A stretch of 64,000 nt of DNA from positions 19,377,073 to 19,441,072 of the forward strand of contig JAOANR010000015.1 of the NCBI GenBank assembly GCA_030278955.1. Reading direction: 5' to 3'. Source of the stretch: Hygrophila difformis (lineage: Eukaryota; Streptophyta; Magnoliopsida; Lamiales; Acanthaceae). Shown here one piece after another: positions 1 through 9,037 of the stretch (position 1 is its first letter; every line of letters starts with the position of its first letter). The position numbers were made by a program, and so were the translations under genes. The notes under the pieces were generated by a model that saw nothing but the letters and a program-made list of their open reading frames with translations, did not search any database and had not been told where the DNA came from.

Positions 1-199
1 TGCTTTTGTGATTTTTATTCAGTACTCTCTTTAGTGTCAGCTCATCGACCTTGTGATGAGCACTTCATTACTCATGTTTGCTGTTTTTTGCTACTTCTTT
101 GGCCAACTATGTGACTGGCCACTCATGATGCACTTATGCTGCTTATTCTGACTCCCAGACTGATGGATAGAACATTTTGAGATATTTTGCATTTATATT

Positions 200-3100
200 C
201 TATTTGTGTTCTTGACCATCGATGTCCATCAACTTGTATGCACCATTGAGTAGTCTTTGAGTTACAATGAATGGTCCTTCCCAAGTTGGGGACCACTTCC
301 CCGTTTCATTAGCATGCACTCCTAACGGTAGGATCACTTTCCACACTAAATCCCCTTCGCTGAAGGTCTTGTTTCGAACCTTCTTATCATAGTGCTTTGC
401 CATTTTAGTTTTTTGACGACGGATGTTTTCTAAGGCCATGAGCTTGTCACAATCAGCTGTCTCTAACTCCTGCAACATGGCTTCTTCATACTTAGATAAG
501 TCTAAGTGATGCTGCTGAGCCACCCTTAGAGAAGGAACTGTTATTTCCAATGGTAACACAGCGTTATGACCATATGTCAAGTAGTACGGCGTGAACCCTG
601 TAGCTGTGGACTTAGAGTTTCTATAAGCCCATAGGACCTCTGACAAGGTCTCATGCCATTTTCTAGGTTTTTCGCCTACCGCCTTTTTTATCATACTTAT
701 TAGGATCTTATTGGTGGCTTCAGCCTGACCGTTTGCTTGAGGATAGTATGGAGTAGAATGATAGATGCGGATCCCAAACTGTTTGGCGAAAGCTATAAAC
801 TTTTCACCAGTGAACACTGTACCTTGATCGGCAGTGATTGTTTGAGGGATTCCAAACCGATGTATCAACTCAGTCACAAATCTAATTACATCGCCCTGAT
901 CGATTTTCTTCATTGGCCATGCTTCCACCCATTTAGTAAAGTAATCAGTGGCCACAAGTATAAATGAATGATTCTTAGATGATGGCGGATGAATTTTCCC
1001 AATAATGTCCATTCCCCAACCACGGAATGGCCAAGGCTTAATGACTGTGTGTAATTCTTCCGCCGGTACCCTTTGAATTGGGCCGTGCTTTTGGCAAGCC
1101 TCACAACCGCGAGCATACGTGATACAGTCCTCCATGATGGTTGGCCAGAAGTATCCATGACGGTGGATGCTCCACCTCATGCTCGGCCCTGCCCGATGAG
1201 AGCCGCATATCCCCTCATGGACTTCTCCCATTACCAACTTAGCGTCCTCGGGGCCTATACACTTGAGCAACAATCCATCTATCGCCCTTCGGAATAGTTC
1301 ACCATTGATCAGCACGTACCGCAAAGCTTTTACCTTAAGCGAGTTATCTCCTCCAGACGACGGGTTCTCGAGGTACTGTATGATCTCAGTCCTCCAATCA
1401 CCACTCTCTTGTTGGTCCTCATCACTTGTGATGGCTGCAATGTGTGGTGCCCCCCTAGGGCGACAAGACTGCCAGCCTGAGGCAAGTTGAGCAGCCTCGT
1501 TGGCCTCTTGATTTTGGCTTCTAGGCACATGTGTGATGGTAACGTCCGAAAATTTGCCCAATAGCTCTAGTGCCGTCTCATAGCACTTAATCAATCTGGG
1601 ACTCTTGCATTCGTACTCTCCTGTTAACTGCTTCAGGATGACTTGGGAGTCTCCAAAGATTGTAATGGATTTTGCACCCTTCAGCAATGCAGTTTCGAGG
1701 CCAAATATCAAAGCTTCGTATTCCGCTTGATTGTTGGTGGTGCCAGGTTCTAACTCCCGAGCAAGCTTCCAATGTTCCCCAAGAGGACTAGTGATTGTAA
1801 TGCCGGCCCCCGAGCCGCTGCTTGCACAAGATCCATCAAAGGTTAGTTCCCAAGGTTCGAAACCCATAAAGGACGCTTCTTTGGGATCCTCTGGCAAAAC
1901 CAACGAAGGGTGTTGAGCTAAGAAATCCGCTAAAGCTTGTCCCTTGACTGCCTTTTGGGGGACGTGTACAAGGGTAAACGGACTGATCTTCATAGCCCAC
2001 TTAGCTTGTCTTCCTTTCAATGCTGGCTTGTGCAAAAGTGTCTTTACCAAGTCAAAGGGAGCTACTACATGGACTGTTCTTGGCAGCATGTAGTGTTCCA
2101 ACTTGCTGCAGGAATATACTAGGGCGTAGCACAACTTTTCTAATGCGGTGTATCTTACTTCTGGCCCTTGCAAAGTCTTGCTAAGGTAATAGATAGCCCT
2201 CTCCTTGCCTCCTTCATCATCCTGCGCAAGCAAACACCCGATAGACTCATCGGCGGCCGATACATATAGTTTCAAAGGTACTCCGAGTCTTGGCGGCACT
2301 AATACTGGAGGATTGACCAATGCTCTTTTAATTTCTTCAAATGCTGCTTGATGCTCAGTCGTCCATATGAACTTCTCGTTCTTTCTTCCTTTAAGTAAGG
2401 TAGTGAACGCTTTCATCTTGCCTGCAGCATTGGCAATGAATCTCCTTAAGAAATTGATTTTTCCCATCAATGATTGCAGTTCTTTGAGATTGGTTGGTGC
2501 ACGAGCCTCCAAGATGGCCTTAGCTTTATTTTGGTCTACCTCAATGCCCCTCTCATGCACCAGGAAACCTAAGAAGTTCCCTGCCGCCACTCCAAAGGCA
2601 CACTTAGCTGGATTAATTTTCAATCCATGCTGCCTCATTCGGATGAAGGCATCTTCGAGGTGAGTCAAGTGTTGGCCAAATTCACATGATTTTACAACTA
2701 TGTCATCAATGTACACTTCAAGTGTATGACCGATTAAATCATGAAAAATCATGTTCATGGCCCTTTGGTATGTTGCCCCAGCATTTTTCAATCCAAAGGG
2801 CATGACTACCCATTCAAAAATGCCGACTGGCCCTGGGCAACGAAAAGCCGTTTTATGTACATCATTTTCAGAAATGAAGATTTGGTTGTATCCAGAATAA
2901 CCATCCATTAAAGATAAAAACTTGTGGCCGGCGGCCGCATCAACAAGCATATCGGCCATAGGCATTACATACTCATCCTTGGGCGTTGCCAGGTTTAAGT
3001 TCCTAAAGTCTATACAGACTCTCAATTGACCATTCTTCTTTACAACAGGTACAATGTTTGCAAGCCATTCTACATAACGACAAGTTCTAATGTAACCTGC

Positions 3101-3541
3101 TTTAAGAAGCTTCTCAATCTCGGCCTTTATTTTTGGGATGGTGTCTGGATCGAACCGTCTTGGCAGCTGCTTATGAGGTCTGAACTCTGGATGAGTTGGT
3201 AACTTGTGTTCCACTAGCTCCCTTGATAGCCCTGGCATGTCTGTGTACTGCCATGCAAAGCAATCCTTATATTTATGAATCAGCTCCACTAGCTGGTGCC
3301 GCTCCTCCTCAGGCAATGATGCGCTTATCTTGGTCAGCTTTGGCTCCACATCTGTCCCGAGGTTGATGTCCACAAGCGGTTCCTTGGCTTCCGGACTAGG
3401 CAACGTCCGCTTCACAGGAGATGGCCATTCAGATGGCCGAATGTCAGTTGGGTTTTTGGACTTGATTTCGGCACCCATCATTATTTCAGTGTTGGCGAGC
3501 CGCTGCAACAAGTCCTTATAAATGTCATAGCTGCTCATCAT
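200..3541 (-). CDS. RT-RNase H-RNase H-integrase polyprotein, Tat lineage
   Basis: A 1113-residue open frame. The reverse transcriptase spans about residues 130-340, with the catalytic loop YIDD at 277-280 and the VVMPFGLKNAGATYQR block before it. A normal Ty3-type RNase H follows. A second, archaeal-type RNase H begins near residue 560 (LTFDGS, NNQAEYEAL, GDSQVI). Its last catalytic acidic position, normally Asp in an ADALA-type motif, reads EANEAA here, so this domain may be inactive. The integrase has an HHCC zinc finger (HEGICGSHRAG and CEACQKH) and a D-D-E core (GMDIIG, TADQGT, NGQAEATNK). The frame has no internal stop, unlike the upstream gag-protease part. Confidence 0.9.
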   Translation of the reverse strand: MMSSYDIYKDLLQRLANTEIMMGAEIKSKNPTDIRPSEWPSPVKRTLPSPEAKEPLVDINLGTDVEPKLTKISASLPEEERHQLVELIHKYKDCFAWQYTDMPGLSRELVEHKLPTHPEFRPHKQLPRRFDPDTIPKIKAEIEKLLKAGYIRTCRYVEWLANIVPVVKKNGQLRVCIDFRNLNLATPKDEYVMPMADMLVDAAAGHKFLSLMDGYSGYNQIFISENDVHKTAFRCPGPVGIFEWVVMPFGLKNAGATYQRAMNMIFHDLIGHTLEVYIDDIVVKSCEFGQHLTHLEDAFIRMRQHGLKINPAKCAFGVAAGNFLGFLVHERGIEVDQNKAKAILEARAPTNLKELQSLMGKINFLRRFIANAAGKMKAFTTLLKGRKNEKFIWTTEHQAAFEEIKRALVNPPVLVPPRLGVPLKLYVSAADESIGCLLAQDDEGGKERAIYYLSKTLQGPEVRYTALEKLCYALVYSCSKLEHYMLPRTVHVVAPFDLVKTLLHKPALKGRQAKWAMKISPFTLVHVPQKAVKGQALADFLAQHPSLVLPEDPKEASFMGFEPWELTFDGSCASSGSGAGITITSPLGEHWKLARELEPGTTNNQAEYEALIFGLETALLKGAKSITIFGDSQVILKQLTGEYECKSPRLIKCYETALELLGKFSDVTITHVPRSQNQEANEAAQLASGWQSCRPRGAPHIAAITSDEDQQESGDWRTEIIQYLENPSSGGDNSLKVKALRYVLINGELFRRAIDGLLLKCIGPEDAKLVMGEVHEGICGSHRAGPSMRWSIHRHGYFWPTIMEDCITYARGCEACQKHGPIQRVPAEELHTVIKPWPFRGWGMDIIGKIHPPSSKNHSFILVATDYFTKWVEAWPMKKIDQGDVIRFVTELIHRFGIPQTITADQGTVFTGEKFIAFAKQFGIRIYHSTPYYPQANGQAEATNKILISMIKKAVGEKPRKWHETLSEVLWAYRNSKSTATGFTPYYLTYGHNAVLPLEITVPSLRVAQQHHLDLSKYEEAMLQELETADCDKLMALENIRRQKTKMAKHYDKKVRNKTFSEGDLVWKVILPLGVHANETGKWSPTWEGPFIVTQRLLNGAYKLMDIDGQEHK

Positions 3542-3837
3542 GAAGAGCTTGATGCTTCATGTCGGCTATCCGCAGGAGGATGTAACTTGAAGCCGCTTGT
3601 TGTGAAGTCAATGGATTCCAGATCCATGTCCATACCAATTAAAGCTGATGCAGGTTGTATGTCTTCGAGGTAGAAGATCGCCTCGTCATTGTTGGCATCC
3701 GGTCCTGCAAAGGGTTGAGGATCCGCCTCCACCAATTCTACCTGGTCACCATCCCAATTAACAACTGCTGGTGGAGGGTGGATGGCACACACTGCGCCAT
3801 GTGAATCCAGTCGCGCCCAAGCAATGCCGAGTAACAC
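3538..3837 (-). pseudogene. Protease-RT linker, frame-shifted
   Basis: From about residue 27 this frame continues the protease C-terminal region (DGDQVELVEADPQPFAG and an acidic tail). Its stop codon (3538-3540) overlaps the ATG of the RT-containing frame (3541) in an ATGATGA context. In the related Ogre group, gag-protease and RT are known to lie in separate frames, so this boundary could be real rather than damage; the sequence alone cannot decide. Confidence 0.5.
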
Positions 3838-4424
3838 GTCTTAGATTTCACCACAAAGAAGGCGACCTTGATGGTCTTGGACCCAATAGTGACGTCCGCC
3901 GTTATGAATCCGGCAGGTTGGGTTGCTTCCCCTACGAAGCTGCACATTCTAACCCTCGTGGGGATCAGGTCTTTTTCACTCTTCCCAATCTTCCTTAGAG
4001 TTGACATCGGCATCACATTGGCTGTCGCCCCATTATCAACAAACACCCTGCTCACAGGACGCCCATCAATGTGAGCCTTGACATACAAGGGCTTCAGTTG
4101 CCTCGTCTGGGCAACCTCAGGTTTGGAAAACTGTGCCATAGCCAAATTTGAAACATCATGTTGGCCGCCAAGTTCTGGCGTGGGAGGTGCATCCCTGGTT
4201 GGATGGGATAATTCCGCTATGATTTCATCCATTTCTTCAATGAGCCTCGCGAATGATGGTTCTTCCTCATCCCATATCTCAGATTCGGTATCACTTCTCT
4301 CTTCCTCAGCCGCCAATCCAATGACCCGCATAGGCACGGATGGGTCATTCGGCCCTTTTTCTTTCCTATCATCTGCTTCTTTCAGCTCTTTGTCCAATTT
4401 TTTTCCAGAAAGCCTCATCTTCAA
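3738..4424 (-). CDS. Retropepsin-like aspartic protease segment, Tat element
   Basis: A 228-residue frame has a retropepsin fold signature: the active-site loop reads VFVDNGATANVMP and a second conserved strand reads YSALLGRDWIH. The catalytic triplet is D-N-G rather than D-S/T-G, which may or may not permit activity. It would process the Gag-Pol polyprotein. The frame is lost near 3765, about 25 codons after the LLGRDWIH motif. The homologous continuation lies in another frame (3538-3837), so the copy carries a small indel there. Confidence 0.75.
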   Translation of the reverse strand: MKMRLSGKKLDKELKEADDRKEKGPNDPSVPMRVIGLAAEEERSDTESEIWDEEEPSFARLIEEMDEIIAELSHPTRDAPPTPELGGQHDVSNLAMAQFSKPEVAQTRQLKPLYVKAHIDGRPVSRVFVDNGATANVMPMSTLRKIGKSEKDLIPTRVRMCSFVGEATQPAGFITADVTIGSKTIKVAFFVVKSKTCYSALLGRDWIHMAQCVPSTLHQQLLIGMVTR

Positions 4425-5835
4425 GATCCATGCCGTCTAATTCAACATGGTACTCCTCATCAATATTGAGGTTCACATTACCCCACACATCGTCTTCATA
4501 CCCTTCGTCCATAGTGAGGTTTATATCGCCATATCTATCTCCATATTCTTCATCAATATTCATATCCTCCGTGGTGCCACATTCATCAGTCATGATGCCT
4601 AGGGCGCCAATCCCCACTTTAGGCTTGTCGAGATTGGCCTCCACAGCAGCCTCCACTTCTGTAGGTGTAATAGCACCAAAATTCACATGTGGTGCCTCAT
4701 TGGTCGCCTGAAGTGCTTCACTAGTTGATTTTGTTTCAACTTGTGTTTGTGATTTCTTCTGGGTTTCCACAGTCTTGCAGTAAACCGTAAATCCTTCGAA
4801 ACTATGTGGCTCACTTCCAAGTTCACCAGCTTCATGGGCTGCCAAATATGCCATGTATTTCATGAGCACACTAGCCATAGCCATGTTTGAAGGAGTCATG
4901 TCCATTTTGTCTAGCCTCTCGATGAACTTCTGTCCTACAGATTTAACCTTACTTCCTTTATCATCAGACTCGGTAACAAAAGCTTTACCTTTGTCTCTAG
5001 ACACCGAGGGTTGAATGTTATCTTGAGGAGGCTCCATTTGTCTTGCCCTAGGTTGAGGTGATGGCGGCTGAGGTCTTCTTTCCGTCCATTGCAGTCTCTC
5101 TCTCACTGGGCTCCTGGCAGTAGAAGATGATGGCGGTTCTAATCTCTCCTTCATCGGCCTCCTGGTGGAGGGTGATGGCGGCTGCAGCCTCTCCCGGGTT
5201 GGCCTCCTGGGTGATGGCGGCTGCTGCCTCTCCCGGGCTGGCCTCCTGGGTGATGAAGGTTGCAGCCTCTCCCGGACTGACCTCCTGGGTGATGAAGGTT
5301 GTGGTGACTTTCTTGAAGCCTCATGCAACTTTCTTTGGTGGGGTGTTATGGACGACTTATGTCTCCGCTGTTCGGAGGTTTCACCTCTGAAGTAAGTGGG
5401 CTGTATGGGCTTCCGAGGCCTGGAAGACTCCAACTTGTGGATCTGAGCTTCCCATTGCCGCATTTCCTCGGCATATCGTCTCTGAGCCCGCCTAAATTGA
5501 CTTCTAGTCATGGGTGGCGGCTCCCTTTGAGCAGCTTTACTATGCGCCCGGTTCCTCATCCACCTGTCAGTCTCAACTGGATGCTCAGGTCGCCTCATCA
5601 AGGTTGGAACCACCTGCACACCATGCCTATAATCTCGAGTGACAGGCTGGTGTCTCCCATTTTCATGAATCTCTACAGCGTGCTTAGGAATCTCAACCCT
5701 CAAAGGAGGATTTTGCTTCTTCTGGTGTTCTCGCTCCTCCGCTTCCAGGACTTTCTTGAAGTCCTCCTTCGACATGTTTTTGAATCTTGGTTGCTTTTTA
5801 TACAACTCTTTTCTTTTTTTCATGGTCGGACTCAT
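4369..5835 (-). CDS. Gag-protease spacer segment of the Tat element (frame-shifted)
   Basis: A 488-residue, highly basic and proline-rich frame continues the polyprotein after gag. It contains a run of SPRR/RPxRERLQPPSP-type repeats at about residues 180-270 and an acidic C-terminal part. It overlaps the end of gag in the +1 frame. The apparent start codon at 5835 is probably fortuitous and the segment would normally be read as part of Gag-Pol. It ends at 4369 just after a second A7 run (about 4397-4403), beyond which the homologous sequence again lies in the +1 frame. I recognise no enzymatic domain; the region looks like the disordered linker between gag and protease. Confidence 0.65.
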   Translation of the reverse strand: MSPTMKKRKELYKKQPRFKNMSKEDFKKVLEAEEREHQKKQNPPLRVEIPKHAVEIHENGRHQPVTRDYRHGVQVVPTLMRRPEHPVETDRWMRNRAHSKAAQREPPPMTRSQFRRAQRRYAEEMRQWEAQIHKLESSRPRKPIQPTYFRGETSEQRRHKSSITPHQRKLHEASRKSPQPSSPRRSVRERLQPSSPRRPARERQQPPSPRRPTRERLQPPSPSTRRPMKERLEPPSSSTARSPVRERLQWTERRPQPPSPQPRARQMEPPQDNIQPSVSRDKGKAFVTESDDKGSKVKSVGQKFIERLDKMDMTPSNMAMASVLMKYMAYLAAHEAGELGSEPHSFEGFTVYCKTVETQKKSQTQVETKSTSEALQATNEAPHVNFGAITPTEVEAAVEANLDKPKVGIGALGIMTDECGTTEDMNIDEEYGDRYGDINLTMDEGYEDDVWGNVNLNIDEEYHVELDGMDLEDEAFWKKIGQRAERSR

Positions 5836-7960
5836 CAGACAACAAGTCTACATCCTCCTCATCAATCTCAACGTGTTCCTTCCCTTTATCAGTTCGGCTG
5901 TTAGAGCCGCCATCTTCTGGATTTGGGATGAGTCCAGAAGCACCAATGGGAAGCTGAGGGAATGGGTCTAAATCAACTTTCATACCTGCAATTTTCAAAT
6001 GACCCTCTTTTATTTTGTTCTGAATGGCAGTTCTAAAACTCCTGCATTTAGTAATGCTGTGAGTAAATGAGTTATGCCACTTACAAAATGCTCGGCCCCG
6101 AATTTCCTCGGCCGCTGGTAATTTTTGCCCTTCAGGCAACTTGATCACACCGTCTTTGAGTAGAGCATCGAACACTTGGTCCGCCTTGCCCATGTCAAAT
6201 AAGTCTTCTTCAGGCTTATACTTAGCCTCTCTTTGTTTTGGCGGCTTGAGAGCCGCACATGTATGCGGTTTGGCTGTGTGCACTAGCTCTGCAACAGCCA
6301 CTTCCACAGCATCGTCCTCTTCATCACTGAGTCTCACCTCCTCGAAGTGGACTCGACGCGTAGGACGCCTCTCTTCCTGCTCTCCCAGGAATTTTTCCAC
6401 GCGGGCCGCTCTCTCAGCCAGCTGGGCAAGGTCAGTTGCATCCTGCACAATTAAATGTTCTTTTAATCTCGGTAACATGTTAGCCACTGCTATATTGGCT
6501 ATTTCTTTATCAGGTATTGCTATAGTACATCGGCCTTTAAGGCGCTGCAATCTATTAATAAAAGAACTTGCCGTCTCATCGGCAAATTGTTTGGCGTTGG
6601 TGAGGTCTACAAGACTAACCTGTGACAGAGGAGTGTAGAATCTGTCATGAAACGCCCGCTCGAGATCAGCCCAGTTTTGAATGGAATTAGGCCGCAATGA
6701 CGCAAACCAAGCAAAGGCAGGTCCAGTCAGTGAGGAGCTGAACAACCTTAGTCTCAACCAATCGTTGGCACCTGCTTCGCCACATTGGGCAGTAAACCTT
6801 CCCACGTGTTCTACAGTTGATTTGTCGTCGTCTCCCGAGAACGTTGTGAACTCGGGCATTTTGAAACCTCTAGGATAAGGCTGCATAGTGTCTACCCAAT
6901 CCGGGTATGGTTTCCTATAGGTGGGCCGTTCCATCGGCCTTAATTGAATGCCGAAATGTTGTTGCATCATATCTGCCAACAACTCGGGTGACACTACAGG
7001 TGCCTGTGTAGGAGGCATGGCAGCTTGTTGATACATGGGCATGGCGGCCTGGACCATGTTGGCGGCCGGAGTCATGCTGGCGGCCGGATGAAGTATGTTG
7101 GCGGCCATGTTGGCTGCCGGAGCCAAACTGGCGGCCGGATGAAACGTGTTGGCGGCCGGATGACTCATGTTGGCGGCCGGATGACTGTTGGCGGCCGGAT
7201 GACTCATGTTGGCGGCCGGATGACTGTTGGCGGCCGGATGACTCATGTTGGCGGCCGGGTATGGGTTGGCAACCTGAGGCATGGCGGCTTGAGGCACGTT
7301 GGCGGCCGGAGGTAAGTTGGTGGCCTGTATGTTGGCGGCCTGATGTGGCATGGGCGCCGCCACTCCAAATGGCTGTGCCGTCGCCTGGCGTGGTGTCATG
7401 CCAGGAATGGTTGGTACAGCGCTAGACGCCATCAAATATCCTGATGAAGCATACGTTATGGGCACTGTATAACAACCGTTCGGCATATTAGATGCCGCAT
7501 GAACGAAAGTATGAGAAGAAGGAAATGGAGGCAGACTAGCCATACCTCCGAACTCAGAGAGTGGTTGCTGGCCAAAGGTTGTCCCCCAAGTCCTCTGTGG
7601 GCCGCCATACGGCCCTGAGATGCTTGGTGGCACATTCGTGCCATTCATTGAGATGGAGCCCTCTTGCGAAGTACGCAGGGATCCACAAATTTTGTCAGTT
7701 TGATCGGCCATAGCAGGCCGCAACACATCCATAAGGTGCCTTGTTAACAAAGGCATGAATTCGGCCATCGACTCAGTCATCGATAGCCGCATCTGTTCCG
7801 AAAGGGATGGGACTTGCATTATCCCTTGTGGTGGTTGAAAGGTGGTCGCCGCATTATCGGCATTCTCAGATGGTGTTCTTACTGGAGTTTCTTCATGGAG
7901 CGACATTTCTTCAAATTTTTGTGTTAAGTCTCTTACTACTCGTCCAGATCTAAGTAGCAT
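5798..7960 (-). CDS. Tat-lineage retrotransposon Gag
   Basis: A 720-residue capsid-type protein. The N-terminal third is low-complexity, rich in Pro, Ala, Asn and Met. The retrotransposon gag domain lies at about residues 350-520, with conserved blocks such as FSGDDD, WFASL, DLERAFHDRF and SFINRLQRLKGRC. Near the C terminus a CxxH...C cluster (CKWHNSFTHSITKC) resembles the degenerate zinc motif of this gag group. The predicted role is packaging element RNA into virus-like particles. The start at 7960 is about 50 bp inside the LTR, as expected. The frame ends at 5798 just after an A7 run (about 5817-5823), while the homologous downstream sequence continues in the +1 frame as the next feature. 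Confidence 0.85.
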   Translation of the reverse strand: MLLRSGRVVRDLTQKFEEMSLHEETPVRTPSENADNAATTFQPPQGIMQVPSLSEQMRLSMTESMAEFMPLLTRHLMDVLRPAMADQTDKICGSLRTSQEGSISMNGTNVPPSISGPYGGPQRTWGTTFGQQPLSEFGGMASLPPFPSSHTFVHAASNMPNGCYTVPITYASSGYLMASSAVPTIPGMTPRQATAQPFGVAAPMPHQAANIQATNLPPAANVPQAAMPQVANPYPAANMSHPAANSHPAANMSHPAANSHPAANMSHPAANTFHPAASLAPAANMAANILHPAASMTPAANMVQAAMPMYQQAAMPPTQAPVVSPELLADMMQQHFGIQLRPMERPTYRKPYPDWVDTMQPYPRGFKMPEFTTFSGDDDKSTVEHVGRFTAQCGEAGANDWLRLRLFSSSLTGPAFAWFASLRPNSIQNWADLERAFHDRFYTPLSQVSLVDLTNAKQFADETASSFINRLQRLKGRCTIAIPDKEIANIAVANMLPRLKEHLIVQDATDLAQLAERAARVEKFLGEQEERRPTRRVHFEEVRLSDEEDDAVEVAVAELVHTAKPHTCAALKPPKQREAKYKPEEDLFDMGKADQVFDALLKDGVIKLPEGQKLPAAEEIRGRAFCKWHNSFTHSITKCRSFRTAIQNKIKEGHLKIAGMKVDLDPFPQLPIGASGLIPNPEDGGSNSRTDKGKEHVEIDEEDVDLLSDESDHEKKKRVV
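7025..7335 (-). repeat. In-gene minisatellite encoding PAAN/SHPAAN repeats
   Basis: Within gag, short GC-rich units containing ggcggccgg repeat with variation. They encode alternating PAANMSH and PAANSH peptides in the proline/alanine-rich N-terminal region. Unit length varies in multiples of three, so the gag frame is preserved. The array is most regular at about 7145-7255. Confidence 0.8.
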
Positions 7961-8011
7961 ACACTCTAAGCGGATATGGTTTCCACTCGAGTCCCACTGA
8001 GCGTGTCAATT

Positions 8012-8562
8012 TGTTAACCAAGAATTTTCGTCGATTGATATTGATGAAGAATGATTACAAGGATTGAGGAATGGGATTACAGAAACTTAAATAAAAGCTG
8101 TAAAGGAACAAGAAATTACGGAATGGAAGAAAACAAGGAAGAACTTACAGAAAGAAAATTTGCAGAAAGTAAAAATATTAAAGTGCGATTCCTCTAGGGT
8201 GTGTGTGAATGTCCACTAATACTGCTGCCACTCATATATATAGGCTCTCAACCCTAAGGTGGCTGCATTGTCTTGAAGGCTATCGGATGAGGAAACTCCT
8301 TGATCCGCTCCCTGTGATGGCATCAATTATGGGTGATGTCTCCTTAATTCCTGCGTGTTTTTATGTCACCAGCTCTTCACCACCATTTAGCCATCGGATA
8401 AATCCTGAACTAGCTGGCGGCATCTCACCATCCGCCATTATCCGGATAACTCAAAAATCAGACCGGGCTTTTTGATTGGGCCTTTGGATTGGGCCACTCG
8501 AAAAATGGATTGGGCTAAATTACTGGGCCTAATTCGTTGGGCCTAAAATATTGGGGTTAACA
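8012..8562 (-). repeat. 5' LTR of the Tat-lineage element
   Basis: A 551-bp LTR runs from tgttaacc (8012) to ggttaaca (8562), giving TG...CA ends inside a short perfect inverted repeat. A TATA-like tract (ctatatatatga on the minus strand, about 8229-8241) fits a U3 promoter reading into gag. The partner LTR is outside the window, so the boundary rests on the terminal motif and position. The adjacent 8563-8567 (acacc) would be one copy of the target-site duplication. Confidence 0.75.
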
Positions 8563-8567
8563 ACACC

Positions 8568-8915
8568 TATGAATTTGGCGTGGGCCATGTAGCTTACGTT
8601 TCTTGTCTAGTACAGAACTCATATAGTTTACCACCTTACACACACTCGCAGAGCAGCGGTGTTTGCTCTCAAAATATGGTGACACTACTTATATGGACCA
8701 AGCTGAAATTATTTTTAAACCATTCAATTTAGAACAACACTAAAATTATTCGTTTATTTTTCAACAATAATCTACCGTATATTTTTATTTAGAGAACCAT
8801 TTCAACAAAAATACACAATTTGAAACATTTTTTTTTTCTGAACAATTTGAGACAATTGAAATTTTCTGTTGAAATTAGCTCATTTATGGCGTTATTAAAT
8901 TCAAATGAGATTAAA
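8568..8915. other. AT-rich flank between gypsy LTR and LINE
   Basis: No gene, terminal repeat or recognisable element is seen here. This is the older sequence into which both the Tat element and the LINE inserted. Confidence 0.5.
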
Positions 8916-8929
8916 GTTAAAACATGCCA
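8916..8929. repeat. LINE target-site duplication, left copy
   Basis: gttaaaacatgcca matches 31114-31127 exactly. The shared string extends three A further left but merges with the poly(A) on the other side. Confidence 0.85.
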
Positions 8930-9037
8930 CGTATGGGATCGGATCATTGTCCTCTTATACTGATTTGTGGGAAGAGTGAAAAGCAAGCCACGTCGCGTCC
9001 ATTTCATTGGGAGGCAGCTTGGGGAAACCATGCTCAA
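8930..9037 (+). pseudogene. LINE endonuclease C-terminal fragment
   Basis: The translation carries GSDHCPLIL, the SDH motif that ends the apurinic-endonuclease domain of plant LINEs, and then RPFHWEAAW, the conserved block after it. The N-terminal endonuclease and ORF1 are absent because the LINE is 5' truncated. The frame stops matching the LINE at about 9037, where another LINE fragment begins; its expected continuation (YKSVVQNG...) reappears at 9486. Confidence 0.8.

Larger units (their letters stand above)
1..8562 (-). mobile_element. Ty3/gypsy LTR retrotransposon, Tat lineage, partial
   Basis: An LTR retrotransposon reads right to left. Its 5' LTR lies at 8012-8562, followed by gag (5798-7960), a spacer/protease region (3538-5835) and RT-RNase H-integrase (200-3541). 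The second, archaeal-type RNase H after the normal one is characteristic of the Tat lineage. The 3' LTR is not in the window: 1-199 holds only AT-rich 3' noncoding sequence with no recognisable polypurine tract. Just inside the LTR, at about 7990-8011, is the expected primer-binding region; on the minus strand it contains CACGCTCAGTGGGAC, but I cannot assign the tRNA. Several frame changes break the polyprotein, so this copy is probably not autonomous. Confidence 0.9.

Noticed and set aside
7025..7315. Plus-strand frame of GGRM/THVGG repeats
   Set aside because: Shadow of the gag minisatellite on the opposite strand.
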